Shown here piece by piece: positions 44,589 to 51,825 of a stretch of DNA of 64,000 bases. The position numbers were made by a program, and so were the translations under genes. The DNA is from an uncultured Lachnospiraceae bacterium. Lineage in GTDB: Bacteria; Bacillota; Clostridia; Lachnospirales; Lachnospiraceae. Each line of letters opens with the position of its first letter. The first letter of the stretch is position 1. The stretch is taken from contig CAJUDE010000030.1 in assembly GCA_910585295.1 (NCBI GenBank), positions 120,900 through 184,899 on the forward strand, in the 5' to 3' direction. Under the pieces are notes generated by a model. It was not told the DNA's origin. It saw only the letters and a program-made list of their open reading frames with translations, and ran no database searches.

Positions 44589-45077
44589 TTGAGGAAAGTA
44601 TATATATGCAGCCCGTATAGGGCGGCTGACAGCGCCCAGCTGGATAGAAACATAGACTATGCGCAGGCGCTTACAAAGCAGGCGATAGAGGCGGGATTAG
44701 CGCCGATTACGCCACATTTATATATGACGCAGTGCTTAAATGAGGACAAGCCAGAGGAACGGGCGGCAGGCATGGCAGCAGGCTTAACGCTGCTGAAAAG
44801 CTGCGACTTTGTGATAGTGGGCGTTAAGTACGGGATAAGCGAGGGAATGAGCGCCGAAATAGCGGAGGCAGATGCAGCAGGCATAGAGGTAGTGAACGCA
44901 GACAAGCTGCGCTACAAATTGGAACATGACCGCAGGGCGTGGCTGGAAGAGTACGCAAAGCTGCACGCCTGCGAGTTTTGCAGGGGCAGCAGGCTACACA
45001 CTTGCACAAGCTACCGTTGCCAGCAGCCCTACAGAGAGGCTTACAAGTATGCGGAGAAACTTTTTACAAGTGGATAA
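44589..45077 (+). CDS. DUF4406/deoxyribosyltransferase-fold protein
   Basis: 162 residues from TTG 44589 (GAGAGGAATAGA upstream). Residues 1-115 have a nucleoside 2-deoxyribosyltransferase-like fold: KVYICSPYRAAD at the start, then TPHLYMTQCL and CDFVIVGVKYGISEGMSAEI. A C-terminal Cys-rich segment (CEFCRGSRLHTCTSYRC) may bind zinc. Such phage proteins may alter nucleotides; activity is not shown. Confidence 0.75.
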   Translation: MRKVYICSPYRAADSAQLDRNIDYAQALTKQAIEAGLAPITPHLYMTQCLNEDKPEERAAGMAAGLTLLKSCDFVIVGVKYGISEGMSAEIAEADAAGIEVVNADKLRYKLEHDRRAWLEEYAKLHACEFCRGSRLHTCTSYRCQQPYREAYKYAEKLFTSG

Positions 45078-45084
45078 AGTAAAA

Positions 45085-45118
45085 AGCCCTCTACGGTACG
45101 GGAATACCTTAGAGGGCT
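45085..45118. terminator. Strong hairpin ending first early operon
   Basis: AGCCCTCTA ... TAGAGGGCT with an inner GGTA/TACC stem. On the minus strand it is followed by TTTTTAC, on the plus strand by AAGCT/AGCTTTT. It probably terminates in both directions and separates the early genes from the rep unit. Confidence 0.75.
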
Positions 45119-45170
45119 AAGCTATACAGCTTTTACAACCTAAATCCAGTATATCACTGTATGGCGAAAA

Positions 45171-45214
45171 TATCAAGCAAAATGCGGGCAAAGCGCCTGC
45201 TTTATCACTTGATA
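45171..45214. repeat. Inverted repeat upstream of rep, candidate origin
   Basis: TATCAAG (45171-45177) and CTTGATA (45208-45214) flank a GC-rich 30-nt centre containing GCGGGC/GCGCCTGC. It sits 46 nt before the Rep start in a 140-nt gap with no gene. HUH initiators usually nick near their own gene, so this is a candidate double-strand origin; alternatively an operator. Confidence 0.4.
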
Positions 45215-45260
45215 AAAGTATTAGCTTTAGGACAAGGATAGCCAAAAAGGAGTAAAAAAT

Positions 45261-46028
45261 ATGCCATACGTTGAGAGGATTACAAGGGCGGGTAAAACCA
45301 TAGAGGTAGAGCGCTATTTTACGAGCAGATATAAAAAGCAGGGGATAAAGAGGGGGGATAAGGTTAAGCCCACCACAGAGCAGCAGGAGAAAATAAACAC
45401 AAGGCAGGCAGAAAGAAAGCTGCGTATTCTGATAAATGCAAATTACGGATACGGTGACTATCATTTAGTGCTGGACTACATACGGAAAAAGGGAGAGCCA
45501 GAGAGAACAAAAGAGCAGATGCGCAAAGACATAGATATATTTCTAAGGGAGTGCCGCAAGGAGTATAAAAAGGCTGGGCTAGAGTTTAAATACATACACG
45601 TAATGGAGATAGGCAAGAAAGGCGCAAGGCATCATCATTTAGTCATAAATCAGATAGACACAAAGATATTGCAGCAGTGCTGGTATAAGGCGTATGAGGG
45701 GCATAACAGAGTAAAAGTATTCCCTCTGGACGATAGCGGGAACTATGCGGAGCTGGCAGCGTATTTGATTAAATACACGGATACGCACAGAAAAGCAGAG
45801 GACGGGGCGCTACAAGGCAAGCGCTGGAATTGCAGCAGGAATTTAGTAAGACCAGAGCCAGAGATACGGATAATTTCAAGCCGTGAATGGTTTAAGGCAG
45901 AGGCAAGACCGATTAAGGGCTACTACGTAGACAAGGACAGCGTAAGCAAGGGAGTACATAGCCCAGAGTATTACGGATATGGGTATTTCAGATACACGCT
46001 TGTAAAAATGGAGAAAGAGGGGGGATAA
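45261..46028 (+). CDS. HUH-type replication initiator (Rep)
   Basis: 255 residues, start ATG 45261 with AAAGGAG upstream. The HUH metal motif is visible in GARHHHLVINQ (about residues 121-131). A downstream LAAYLIKYTDTH supplies the candidate nicking Tyr. The arrangement matches rolling-circle initiators encoded by plasmids and small phages. In this siphophage-like genome it would nick an origin and start replication. Neighbouring SSB and ParA/ParB fit a plasmid-like replication module. Confidence 0.8.
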   Translation: MPYVERITRAGKTIEVERYFTSRYKKQGIKRGDKVKPTTEQQEKINTRQAERKLRILINANYGYGDYHLVLDYIRKKGEPERTKEQMRKDIDIFLRECRKEYKKAGLEFKYIHVMEIGKKGARHHHLVINQIDTKILQQCWYKAYEGHNRVKVFPLDDSGNYAELAAYLIKYTDTHRKAEDGALQGKRWNCSRNLVRPEPEIRIISSREWFKAEARPIKGYYVDKDSVSKGVHSPEYYGYGYFRYTLVKMEKEGG

Positions 46029-46029
46029 G

Positions 46030-46194
46030 ATGCAGGCAGTAAAGGTTATAGGGATTGCGGCAGCAGTCATAGGGGCAGGGCTTTTGAGTGCGGGGCTGGC
46101 AGCAGTAGGCGCACTGGCGGTAGCCATAAAGCACGCCAGCGAGGATATGAGGAACCGGGAACGCTGGAACGATAACGACGACAGAGGGGCATAG
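46030..46194 (+). CDS. Phage small TM protein
   Basis: 54 residues: one hydrophobic helix (VIGIAAAVIGAGLLSAGLAA) and a short charged tail. It starts 1 nt after the Rep stop with a GA-rich ribosome site. Too small to classify. Confidence 0.55.
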   Translation: MQAVKVIGIAAAVIGAGLLSAGLAAVGALAVAIKHASEDMRNRERWNDNDDRGA

Positions 46195-46197
46195 GGA

Positions 46198-46350
46198 ATG
46201 AGGCAGAGGCTTATATACTGGTTATTCCAGAAAGGCAAGAACTGTAAGCACTGCTGCATATGGTGTGAGTATTTCAGTATATGCAGGGCAGATGTGCTGG
46301 CGCAGAACGAAAGAGAGGAAAACCACGGAAAGGAGAGAGCGGGAACATGA
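46198..46350 (+). CDS. Phage small Cys-rich protein
   Basis: 50 residues with a cluster of five Cys and one His (NCKHCCIWCEYFSIC), which suggests a metal-binding knuckle. Its stop overlaps the next ATG as ATGA. No family recognised. Confidence 0.5.
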   Translation: MRQRLIYWLFQKGKNCKHCCIWCEYFSICRADVLAQNEREENHGKERAGT

Positions 46351-46757
46351 GGAACTTTAGGCTGGACGACGAGAGCGGGCATCAAGAGGCGCTATTTAGC
46401 TGGGCGGCATACCAGCAAGGGCGTATGCCAGAGTTAGAGTATCTGCATCATGTACCAAACGGCGGCAAAAGGGACAAGGCGACAGCCACGGCGCTTAAGA
46501 GGCAGGGCGTTAAGGCGGGAGTGCCAGACATTGTGCTACCAGCAGTACGGGCAGGATACCACGGGCTGTACATAGAGCTTAAGGCTGGAAAGAATACCAC
46601 AACGGACAATCAGAAACGCTGGTTAGAGTATCTGCGGCAGCAGGGATATTATACGGCGGTATGCTATGGCTGGCAGCCAGCGGCAGAACTGATAGAGCGG
46701 TATTTACTGCACCCAGAAGAGCTTACACAAGAGCAGGAAACAATTACAATGCGCTAG
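46347..46757 (+). CDS. VRR-NUC domain nuclease
   Basis: 136 residues covering one PD-(D/E)xK VRR-NUC domain: EALFSWAAYQ, HHVPNGGKRDKATATALKRQG, then VKAGVPDIVLP and YIELKAGKNT with the catalytic D...ExK. Stand-alone phage VRR-NUC proteins are thought to process DNA junctions. Start chosen at the ATGA overlap after AAAGGAGAG. Confidence 0.92.
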   Translation: MRNFRLDDESGHQEALFSWAAYQQGRMPELEYLHHVPNGGKRDKATATALKRQGVKAGVPDIVLPAVRAGYHGLYIELKAGKNTTTDNQKRWLEYLRQQGYYTAVCYGWQPAAELIERYLLHPEELTQEQETITMR

Positions 46758-46783
46758 AGGCGGCGCAGAAAGAGAGGCAGAGA

Positions 46784-47536
46784 ATGAAAACAATAAGCAT
46801 TTTGAACTTAAAGGGCGGCGTAGCCAAGACCTTTACAGCGGCAAATATGGCGTATGAGCTTTACCGCAGGGGCTATAAAGTCCTGCTGCTGGATAATGAC
46901 AAGCAGGGTAACTTAAGCAAGGCATACGGAAGATACGACGCAGAGAGCGTAGCGCCGATAACAAAGCTGCTTAGCGGGGAATGGTTAAACCCAGAGGAAA
47001 TAATACAGCATACGGAGTATGAGGGCATAGACATTATCACGGCGAATATGTCACTTTTCGGCGCTACATGGAATTTAACCAAAGAGGAAAACGAAAACCA
47101 GACGGAGCGGTATAGCGCTTGCAAGTTATGGCACTATGATTACTGCATCATAGATAACCCGCCAGACATAGGGCTTAACGTGATAAATGCGTTGGCAATA
47201 ACGGACGAGGTTATAGTACCCGTAAAGCTGGATAATTACGCTTTAGAGGGGCTGGACATTGTGGCAGAGCAGATAGAGGACGTAAAAGAGTATAACCCAG
47301 CAATTAAGCTGGCGGGCGTTCTGATTACGTCATACCAGAACACGGACGGGGAGAGCGCAGGCGTGGAGTGGCTGGAAGAGCAGGGAATATATAATATTCT
47401 GGGGATTGTAAGATATTCAAAAAAAGTAGCGGAAAATTCTTTCCTGCAAAAGCCTATCTATGAGTATAGCCCGTGCTGCGGGGCGGCGCAGGGGTACAAG
47501 AAATTTGTGACGGCATATACGGGGAAAGCGAGGTAA
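46784..47536 (+). CDS. ParA-family partition ATPase
   Basis: 250 residues. Deviant Walker A LNLKGGVAKTFTAANMA, Walker A' LLLDNDKQGNLS and Walker B IIDNPPDIG. ATG 46784 has AGAGAGGCAGAG upstream. Pairs with the ParB-like gene 244 nt downstream. Partition ATPases serve low-copy replicons, supporting plasmid-like maintenance of this phage. Confidence 0.93.
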   Translation: MKTISILNLKGGVAKTFTAANMAYELYRRGYKVLLLDNDKQGNLSKAYGRYDAESVAPITKLLSGEWLNPEEIIQHTEYEGIDIITANMSLFGATWNLTKEENENQTERYSACKLWHYDYCIIDNPPDIGLNVINALAITDEVIVPVKLDNYALEGLDIVAEQIEDVKEYNPAIKLAGVLITSYQNTDGESAGVEWLEEQGIYNILGIVRYSKKVAENSFLQKPIYEYSPCCGAAQGYKKFVTAYTGKAR

Positions 47537-47541
47537 AGAAA

Positions 47542-47775
47542 ATGGGAAAAGAAAACTATAGAAAAGATTATCAGATAGCAGGATATAGATTTGTTGAGTG
47601 CATATTATGCGGGAAACGTTATAATGCTGGGCGTGGTGGAAATGGTGCAGGGGTAAGGTACTGCCAAGCGTTAAAAAATGATTGGTGGGCTAGGCATATA
47701 GGGGAAGAAAGCGAAGAGAAAATACACGTACAAGAAAAAGACATAACATTGTGTGAAAAGATGAAAGCGAGGTAA
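47542..47775 (+). CDS. Small protein between parA and parB
   Basis: 77 residues (MGKENYRKDYQIAGYRFVEC ...) with CxxC (ECILCGKRY) and a Gly/Arg loop. Start ATG 47542 after GAGGTAAAG. No family recognised. Its position between the two partition genes is its only clue. Confidence 0.65.
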   Translation: MGKENYRKDYQIAGYRFVECILCGKRYNAGRGGNGAGVRYCQALKNDWWARHIGEESEEKIHVQEKDITLCEKMKAR

Positions 47776-47780
47776 AGAAT

Positions 47781-48896
47781 ATGGCAAAGTTTGGTATAAA
47801 TGACATTTTGAACGCAAAGACAAAGGCAGCGGGAGCGCCAACAGCGGCAGAGGGATACAAAGAGATTTATTTAAGCCCGTATGAGGTAAAGGCGGCGCAG
47901 GAGAACACGCACCAGAGCTTAGAGAACATAGAGGAACTGGCAGACAGCTTTTTACACGTAGGGCAAGAGCAACCAACGGTTTTAGCGAGGATAAAGGGCG
48001 AGTATTTCATAATCGACGGACACAGACGCAACGCCGCTAATATTCTGAATTTGGAGCGGGGACATAAGGAGTATAAAAAAGTCCTTTACCGCTATATGGA
48101 TATGAGCGAGGCTATGTATGAGCTGCGGCTGCTGGCTGGCAACGGATACACGCAGCCGCTTACGGCATATGAGAAAACAAGGTTAGTAGAGCGCACCAAA
48201 GCGGCGCTGATGCGGGCAAAGGAAGAGGACGGGCTAGAGATACAAGGAAAAATGCGGGATTTGATAGCCGCTATGCTGAATGAAAGCAGCACAAACGTAG
48301 CCAGAATGGAGAGCATAAACAATAACGCCACGCCAGAGGTAAAAGAGCAGCTTAAGAGCGGCAATATGGGCATCACTGCTGCTTATGAGGCTGCAAAGCT
48401 GCCGCCAGAAGAGCAGAAAGCTATTGCTGATAAAGTGGCAGCGGGCGAGGACATAAGGGCAAAGGAGATAGCCGCAAAGGTGGCAGAGAAAACAGCAGCC
48501 AAAGCCGCAGAGGACGCAGAGCAGGCGCAGCGGGATTATGAAAAGCAGCAGGAAGAGAGTGACAAAGAGATAGAAAAGGCAGAGCGCAAGCGGGAAGAGG
48601 CAGAGGAAAAGGCAAAAGAGGCAGAATTAGCCGCCCAGCACGCAAAGGTACTGCGGGAGTGGGTAAAGGAGAGCGTAAGCGCCGCAACGAAAGCCGCCGC
48701 AGATGCCGTGCTAAAGGTGTCCGAAACGGACACGCCGCAAAAGGACTGGAATAATACGGAGTGGGTAGTATTTACCGCAAGGGAGATTATGCAGCAGGCA
48801 GACAAGGTAAGCGAGGACGATTTATATTTACTGCATGAAATCATGTTGCGCTGCCAGACAGAGCCGCAGGACGCAGCGGGGGGGCAGAGCAGATAG
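47781..48896 (+). CDS. ParB/Spo0J-like partition protein
   Basis: 371 residues. The ParB/sulfiredoxin N-terminal domain holds IEELADSFLHVGQEQPTVL and IIDGHRRNAANIL. A central HTH-like segment follows (about 130-215), then a long charged coiled coil (230-290), then a helical C-terminus. A 17-bp palindrome, GTGTCCGAAACGGACAC, sits inside its own gene at 48717-48733 and may be a centromere-like site. Confidence 0.88.
   Translation: MAKFGINDILNAKTKAAGAPTAAEGYKEIYLSPYEVKAAQENTHQSLENIEELADSFLHVGQEQPTVLARIKGEYFIIDGHRRNAANILNLERGHKEYKKVLYRYMDMSEAMYELRLLAGNGYTQPLTAYEKTRLVERTKAALMRAKEEDGLEIQGKMRDLIAAMLNESSTNVARMESINNNATPEVKEQLKSGNMGITAAYEAAKLPPEEQKAIADKVAAGEDIRAKEIAAKVAEKTAAKAAEDAEQAQRDYEKQQEESDKEIEKAERKREEAEEKAKEAELAAQHAKVLREWVKESVSAATKAAADAVLKVSETDTPQKDWNNTEWVVFTAREIMQQADKVSEDDLYLLHEIMLRCQTEPQDAAGGQSR
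48717..48733. repeat. 17-bp palindrome, copy in parB
   Basis: GTGTCCG-AAA-CGGACAC, perfect 7-bp arms. The same 17 bases recur at 57529-57545. Candidate parS or operator. Confidence 0.6.
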
Positions 48897-48942
48897 CGGG
48901 ACAAATGAGCATTGAGGACTACCAGAAAGGCGGGCAGTAGGC

Positions 48943-49314
48943 ATGGACGGGCTGATAATCAAAGAAAAGTGGTTAAGGCTGATTTTAAGCGGCTTGAAAA
49001 GCTGGGAAATACGGGGCAGCAGGACAAAAAAGAGAGGCACAATATATTTAATCCAAAGCGGCAGCAGTCACATTATGGGACAAGTGGATATTGTAGACTG
49101 CATAGAGCTTACAAAAGAGAGGTACGAGAAAAACAGAGGAAAGCACTGTATAGAGGCGGGCTGGGAAAGCCTGCCTTACAGTGTTCCTTACGCATGGGTA
49201 CTTGAAAATTGTGTGCAGTACCAAAAGCCGATACCGTATAAGCACCCACAAGGGGCGGTTATCTGGGTAAAAGGTATAGCACGGGAAAGAGAGGTAGAAC
49301 AGCATGAAGTATAG
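48943..49314 (+). CDS. ASCH-domain protein
   Basis: 123 residues. Start LIIKEKWLRLILSGLKSWEI is the typical ASCH beginning, with GTIYLIQSG and GAVIWVKGIA strands following. ASCH proteins have an RNA-binding PUA-like fold; phage copies may act on RNA or modified nucleosides. It overlaps the next gene by 11 nt. Confidence 0.85.
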   Translation: MDGLIIKEKWLRLILSGLKSWEIRGSRTKKRGTIYLIQSGSSHIMGQVDIVDCIELTKERYEKNRGKHCIEAGWESLPYSVPYAWVLENCVQYQKPIPYKHPQGAVIWVKGIAREREVEQHEV

Positions 49315-49834
49315 GCAGTGGAAAAAGAATTATAAAAAACTGCATGGAGTAAACCCACCTTTAGAACTGGATAAGCGCAAGCAGCGCAGGCTTGCGAAAA
49401 AGGCAATTAAGAATATAAACCGCATAGACCTTGCATCTGTAGCCACAAGAGCGGCAGAGGCATTTACAAACGCTTTAGCGTCTTTTATGCGGGGGCTGGG
49501 CGGGGCTTTTGATACGGCAGGGACGGTATGCAGGAATGTTGCCGATAATGTGCAGCCGATAGAGATTAAGGGGCGTACATTCAGCTGGCAAGTGAGGGAA
49601 TACGGCAGCAGCTTTCATGCAGTGTATGAGATAAACGCACTGGGCGGCGCTGATGAGCTTAGAGCCGTTACATATAGCCAAAAGGCAGCAGAAAAGATAG
49701 CGGAGATATTAGAGAGCGACCACTTAGAGCATATAAGGCAGACAAGCCCAGATAGGATACAGCGCAGGAATGATGCAGCAGACGGCTTACGGGCAGCAGT
49801 CATTACGGCGTATGAAAGCGGGGTGCTAAAATGA
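49304..49834 (+). CDS. Phage hypothetical protein
   Basis: 176 residues. Basic N-terminus (MKYRQWKKNYKKLHGVNPPL), a small hydrophobic centre (ALASFMRGLGGAFDTAG) and a helical C-terminus. No family recognised. Its stop overlaps the next start (ATGA). Confidence 0.7.
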   Translation: MKYRQWKKNYKKLHGVNPPLELDKRKQRRLAKKAIKNINRIDLASVATRAAEAFTNALASFMRGLGGAFDTAGTVCRNVADNVQPIEIKGRTFSWQVREYGSSFHAVYEINALGGADELRAVTYSQKAAEKIAEILESDHLEHIRQTSPDRIQRRNDAADGLRAAVITAYESGVLK

Positions 49835-49947
49835 GCGAAAAAGGCAACGGCTGGATTTATGTAAATCCTTACCCAGAATACGAGGAATTATTTAAGCGTA
49901 TTCTGGGTAAGGATTTAAGTTATTTACATGGCAAAAGAGCTTTATAG
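49831..49947 (+). CDS. Small protein overlying a long hairpin
   Basis: 38 residues (MSEKGNGWIYVNPYPEYEEL ...), coupled to the previous gene by ATGA. Most of it is encoded by the 20-bp inverted repeat at 49862-49917, so the peptide could be incidental to the RNA or DNA structure. Confidence 0.45.
   Translation: MSEKGNGWIYVNPYPEYEELFKRILGKDLSYLHGKRAL
49862..49917. repeat. Perfect 20-bp inverted repeat
   Basis: TAAATCCTTACCCAGAATAC (49862-49881) and its exact complement (49898-49917) flank a 16-nt AT-rich loop. No U tract follows, so it is not a plain terminator. Candidates: recombination/resolution site, ParB or repressor site, or a stable RNA hairpin. Confidence 0.9.
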
Positions 49948-49985
49948 TTTTGGGACATTTCAGACGGTACGGGGAAACAACAGCA

Positions 49986-50252
49986 ATGATTTTAAAAGAA
50001 TTGCTAGATACAGAGGCAGCGCCATTAGATTACACAAGGCGGGGTATGAGCCATAGAGAAGATTTTTATAGACGGGAGCTTAGAGGGATACAAGAGCGTC
50101 TGGAAGATGCGGGGATAAAAACAAGGGTAGTGTTTTGGAGTGTTGAAGATAAACAGAGATACAGAGAGAGCTACAAGGGGACTTGCGAAAAGCGGGACTG
50201 TAGGCGCTGTCCGTTTCCACCGTGCAGGAAAGGAGAGAGCAGGCATGACTAA
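49986..50252 (+). CDS. Phage hypothetical protein with Cys cluster
   Basis: 88 residues from ATG 49986 (an earlier in-frame start at 49950 is possible). The C-terminus has CEKRDCRRCPFPPC, a likely zinc knuckle. No family recognised. Confidence 0.6.
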   Translation: MILKELLDTEAAPLDYTRRGMSHREDFYRRELRGIQERLEDAGIKTRVVFWSVEDKQRYRESYKGTCEKRDCRRCPFPPCRKGESRHD

Positions 50253-50355
50253 TTTTTTAATGGTTATTGTAATTATGGTGCTGCTGGATATTGACGGGCG
50301 GCTGATAAAAATGAATGAAAGGCAGGGCAAGGAAGATGCAGGAAACAACGATTGA
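50245..50355 (+). CDS. Phage small TM protein
   Basis: 36 residues, one hydrophobic helix (FLMVIVIMVLLDI). AAAGGAGAGAG precedes ATG. It overlaps genes on both sides, as is usual in this phage. Confidence 0.5.
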   Translation: MTNFLMVIVIMVLLDIDGRLIKMNERQGKEDAGNND

Positions 50356-50845
50356 AGTAACGCCAGAGGTAGAGCAGCTGATACAGAAAGTGGCACGGGC
50401 AGCAGTAGCCGAGTACAAGAGGCAGGAAGAAAAAGAGCGCAAGCGTGATAAGTACCACAATACTTTTACGCTTATGAAATGCTACCGTGATGCCGCTTTC
50501 CATATCGAGAACGCCATAAGCGACGGCGAGCAGTTAGAGCTTAAGGGAATGACCGACGAGCAGCAGAGGACGTACTTAGAGAGCGTGAGGCGCAGCCGAT
50601 TTAAAACTCTGATTATGACAGCACACATAGACAAGGCGGTAGAAGAGATAGAGCATAGGCGCAGAATGGCTGGCAGGGAAATAGAGTATAAGGCTTTTGA
50701 GCTGTATTTTATACAGGGCTGGGACTATGAGGCAATAGCAGAGAAACTGGGGACGGGGAAGAACACGCCGAGGCGCTGGGTAACTGGCATAATCAATGAG
50801 TTGTCGGTACTGTTATGGGGCATAGACGAGGATAAGCTAAAATAG
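50336..50845 (+). CDS. ArpU/sigma-like late transcription regulator
   Basis: 169 residues. A C-terminal sigma-70 region 4-like helix-turn-helix (YIQGWDYEAIAEKLG-type: AFELYFIQGWDYEAIAEKLG) is preceded by helical segments. Proteins of this kind (ArpU family) sit just before phage packaging genes and control late transcription. The late-promoter-like unit lies 45 nt downstream. Confidence 0.75.
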   Translation: MQETTIEVTPEVEQLIQKVARAAVAEYKRQEEKERKRDKYHNTFTLMKCYRDAAFHIENAISDGEQLELKGMTDEQQRTYLESVRRSRFKTLIMTAHIDKAVEEIEHRRRMAGREIEYKAFELYFIQGWDYEAIAEKLGTGKNTPRRWVTGIINELSVLLWGIDEDKLK

Positions 50846-50889
50846 CAGGCTGGCAGCAGGCGTGGTAATACCGTGGTAAAAACGTGGTG

Positions 50890-50918
50890 TTTACATGGGA
50901 ATTTGAAAGCTGTATAAT
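50890..50918 (+). promoter_or_regulatory. Strong promoter before late genes
   Basis: TTTACA (50890-50895), 17-nt spacer, TATAAT (50913-50918) with TG at 50911-50912. Predicted start near 50925. It runs straight into the hairpin at 50930. Confidence 0.8.
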
Positions 50919-50924
50919 GGTAAC

Positions 50925-50982
50925 ATGAAAAGAGTAGGCGATAGCTTAGCCGTGATGCGGCAGCAGTAGCCTACTCTTTTTT
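50925..50982 (+). ncRNA. Short promoter-proximal transcript with terminator
   Basis: AAGAGTAGGC (50930-50939) pairs with GCCTACTCTT (50969-50978), then T6. An inner GC/CCG...CGG/GC stem lies between. Transcription from 50925 would yield an RNA of about 55 nt. It could be a small RNA, or an attenuator needing antitermination to express the late operon. Confidence 0.6.
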
Positions 50983-51059
50983 GTTTTCATTCTTTAGCCT
51001 CTACCCAGCGCATGAAACTTAGGGCGCTGGGAATACAAAGGGAAAGGAGCGGGGACAGT

Positions 51060-51359
51060 ATGAAAGCATGGGCTAAGAGTTTCTATCTATCGGCGGCATG
51101 GGAGAATACCAGAGCCGCTTACTTAATGTCACAAGATTATATATGCGAGCGCTGCGGAGAGCCTGCAAAGGTGGCACACCACAAGCGCTACATAACACGG
51201 GCAAACATTAACGACGCAAACATAACGCTTAACTGGGATAACCTAGAGGCGCTATGCCAAGACTGCCATAATAAAGAGCATCATAAGCGAGCGCCAAAGC
51301 TGCGGTATGGTTTTGACGCAGACGGGCGCATAGTCCCCCCTATTCAGAAAAATAATTAA
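51060..51359 (+). CDS. HNH endonuclease
   Basis: 99 residues from ATG 51060 (AAAGGAGCGGGG upstream). CERCGEPAKVAHHKRYI and LEALCQDCHNKEHHK give the two zinc CxxC pairs and the HNH core. Phage HNH proteins next to TerS/TerL assist cos cleavage in packaging; the position fits. Confidence 0.93.
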   Translation: MKAWAKSFYLSAAWENTRAAYLMSQDYICERCGEPAKVAHHKRYITRANINDANITLNWDNLEALCQDCHNKEHHKRAPKLRYGFDADGRIVPPIQKNN

Positions 51360-51465
51360 AGGGGGAAAATACCGAGGGGGATACCCTAAAATTACCCTAC
51401 GGGCGTGCGCATACGTGGTGTAGGGGGTGTGGTGGGGCGCAGGAGAGGAAAGCGGGGTAAAAGGA
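51360..51465 (+). other. G-rich gap before terS, possible cos region
   Basis: About 100 nt without a gene. Contains a run of G clusters and the palindromic-looking GAGGGGGATACCC. In HNH-type cos phages the cohesive-end site is often near HNH/terS; no site can be proven here. Confidence 0.3.
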
Positions 51466-51819
51466 ATGGCGACAAAGACAGAAAAGACAAAAGAACAGCG
51501 TATCAAGTCCGAGAAGAGCAGGCTTAAGAAGATTTTCAAGGACTTAGACGAGAATAAGAAAAACTTAGTAACGCCGCTGATAGAAAAGGCTGCATTTATG
51601 GGCGTGGAGCTGGACGACTTGCAGGAAACCATAGAGCAGGACGGATGGACGAGCGAGTATAAGAACGGCGAGAACCAGTACGGGACAAAGAAAAGCCCAG
51701 AGGCAGACACGTACATAGCGCTAAGCAAGAATTATGCAGCAGTCATTAAGCAGCTGACCGATTTAGTACCAGCTGCGAAACGGAAGAAAAGCAGGCTAGA
51801 GGCGCTGCGGGAAGAGTAA
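51466..51819 (+). CDS. Terminase small subunit
   Basis: 117 residues from ATG 51466. Basic helical N-terminus (KTKEQRIKSEKSRLKKIFKD) and the segment EADTYIALSKNYAAVIKQL typical of P27-family small terminases. Followed 6 nt later by TerL. Confidence 0.88.
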   Translation: MATKTEKTKEQRIKSEKSRLKKIFKDLDENKKNLVTPLIEKAAFMGVELDDLQETIEQDGWTSEYKNGENQYGTKKSPEADTYIALSKNYAAVIKQLTDLVPAAKRKKSRLEALREE

Positions 51820-51825
51820 GCGCAG

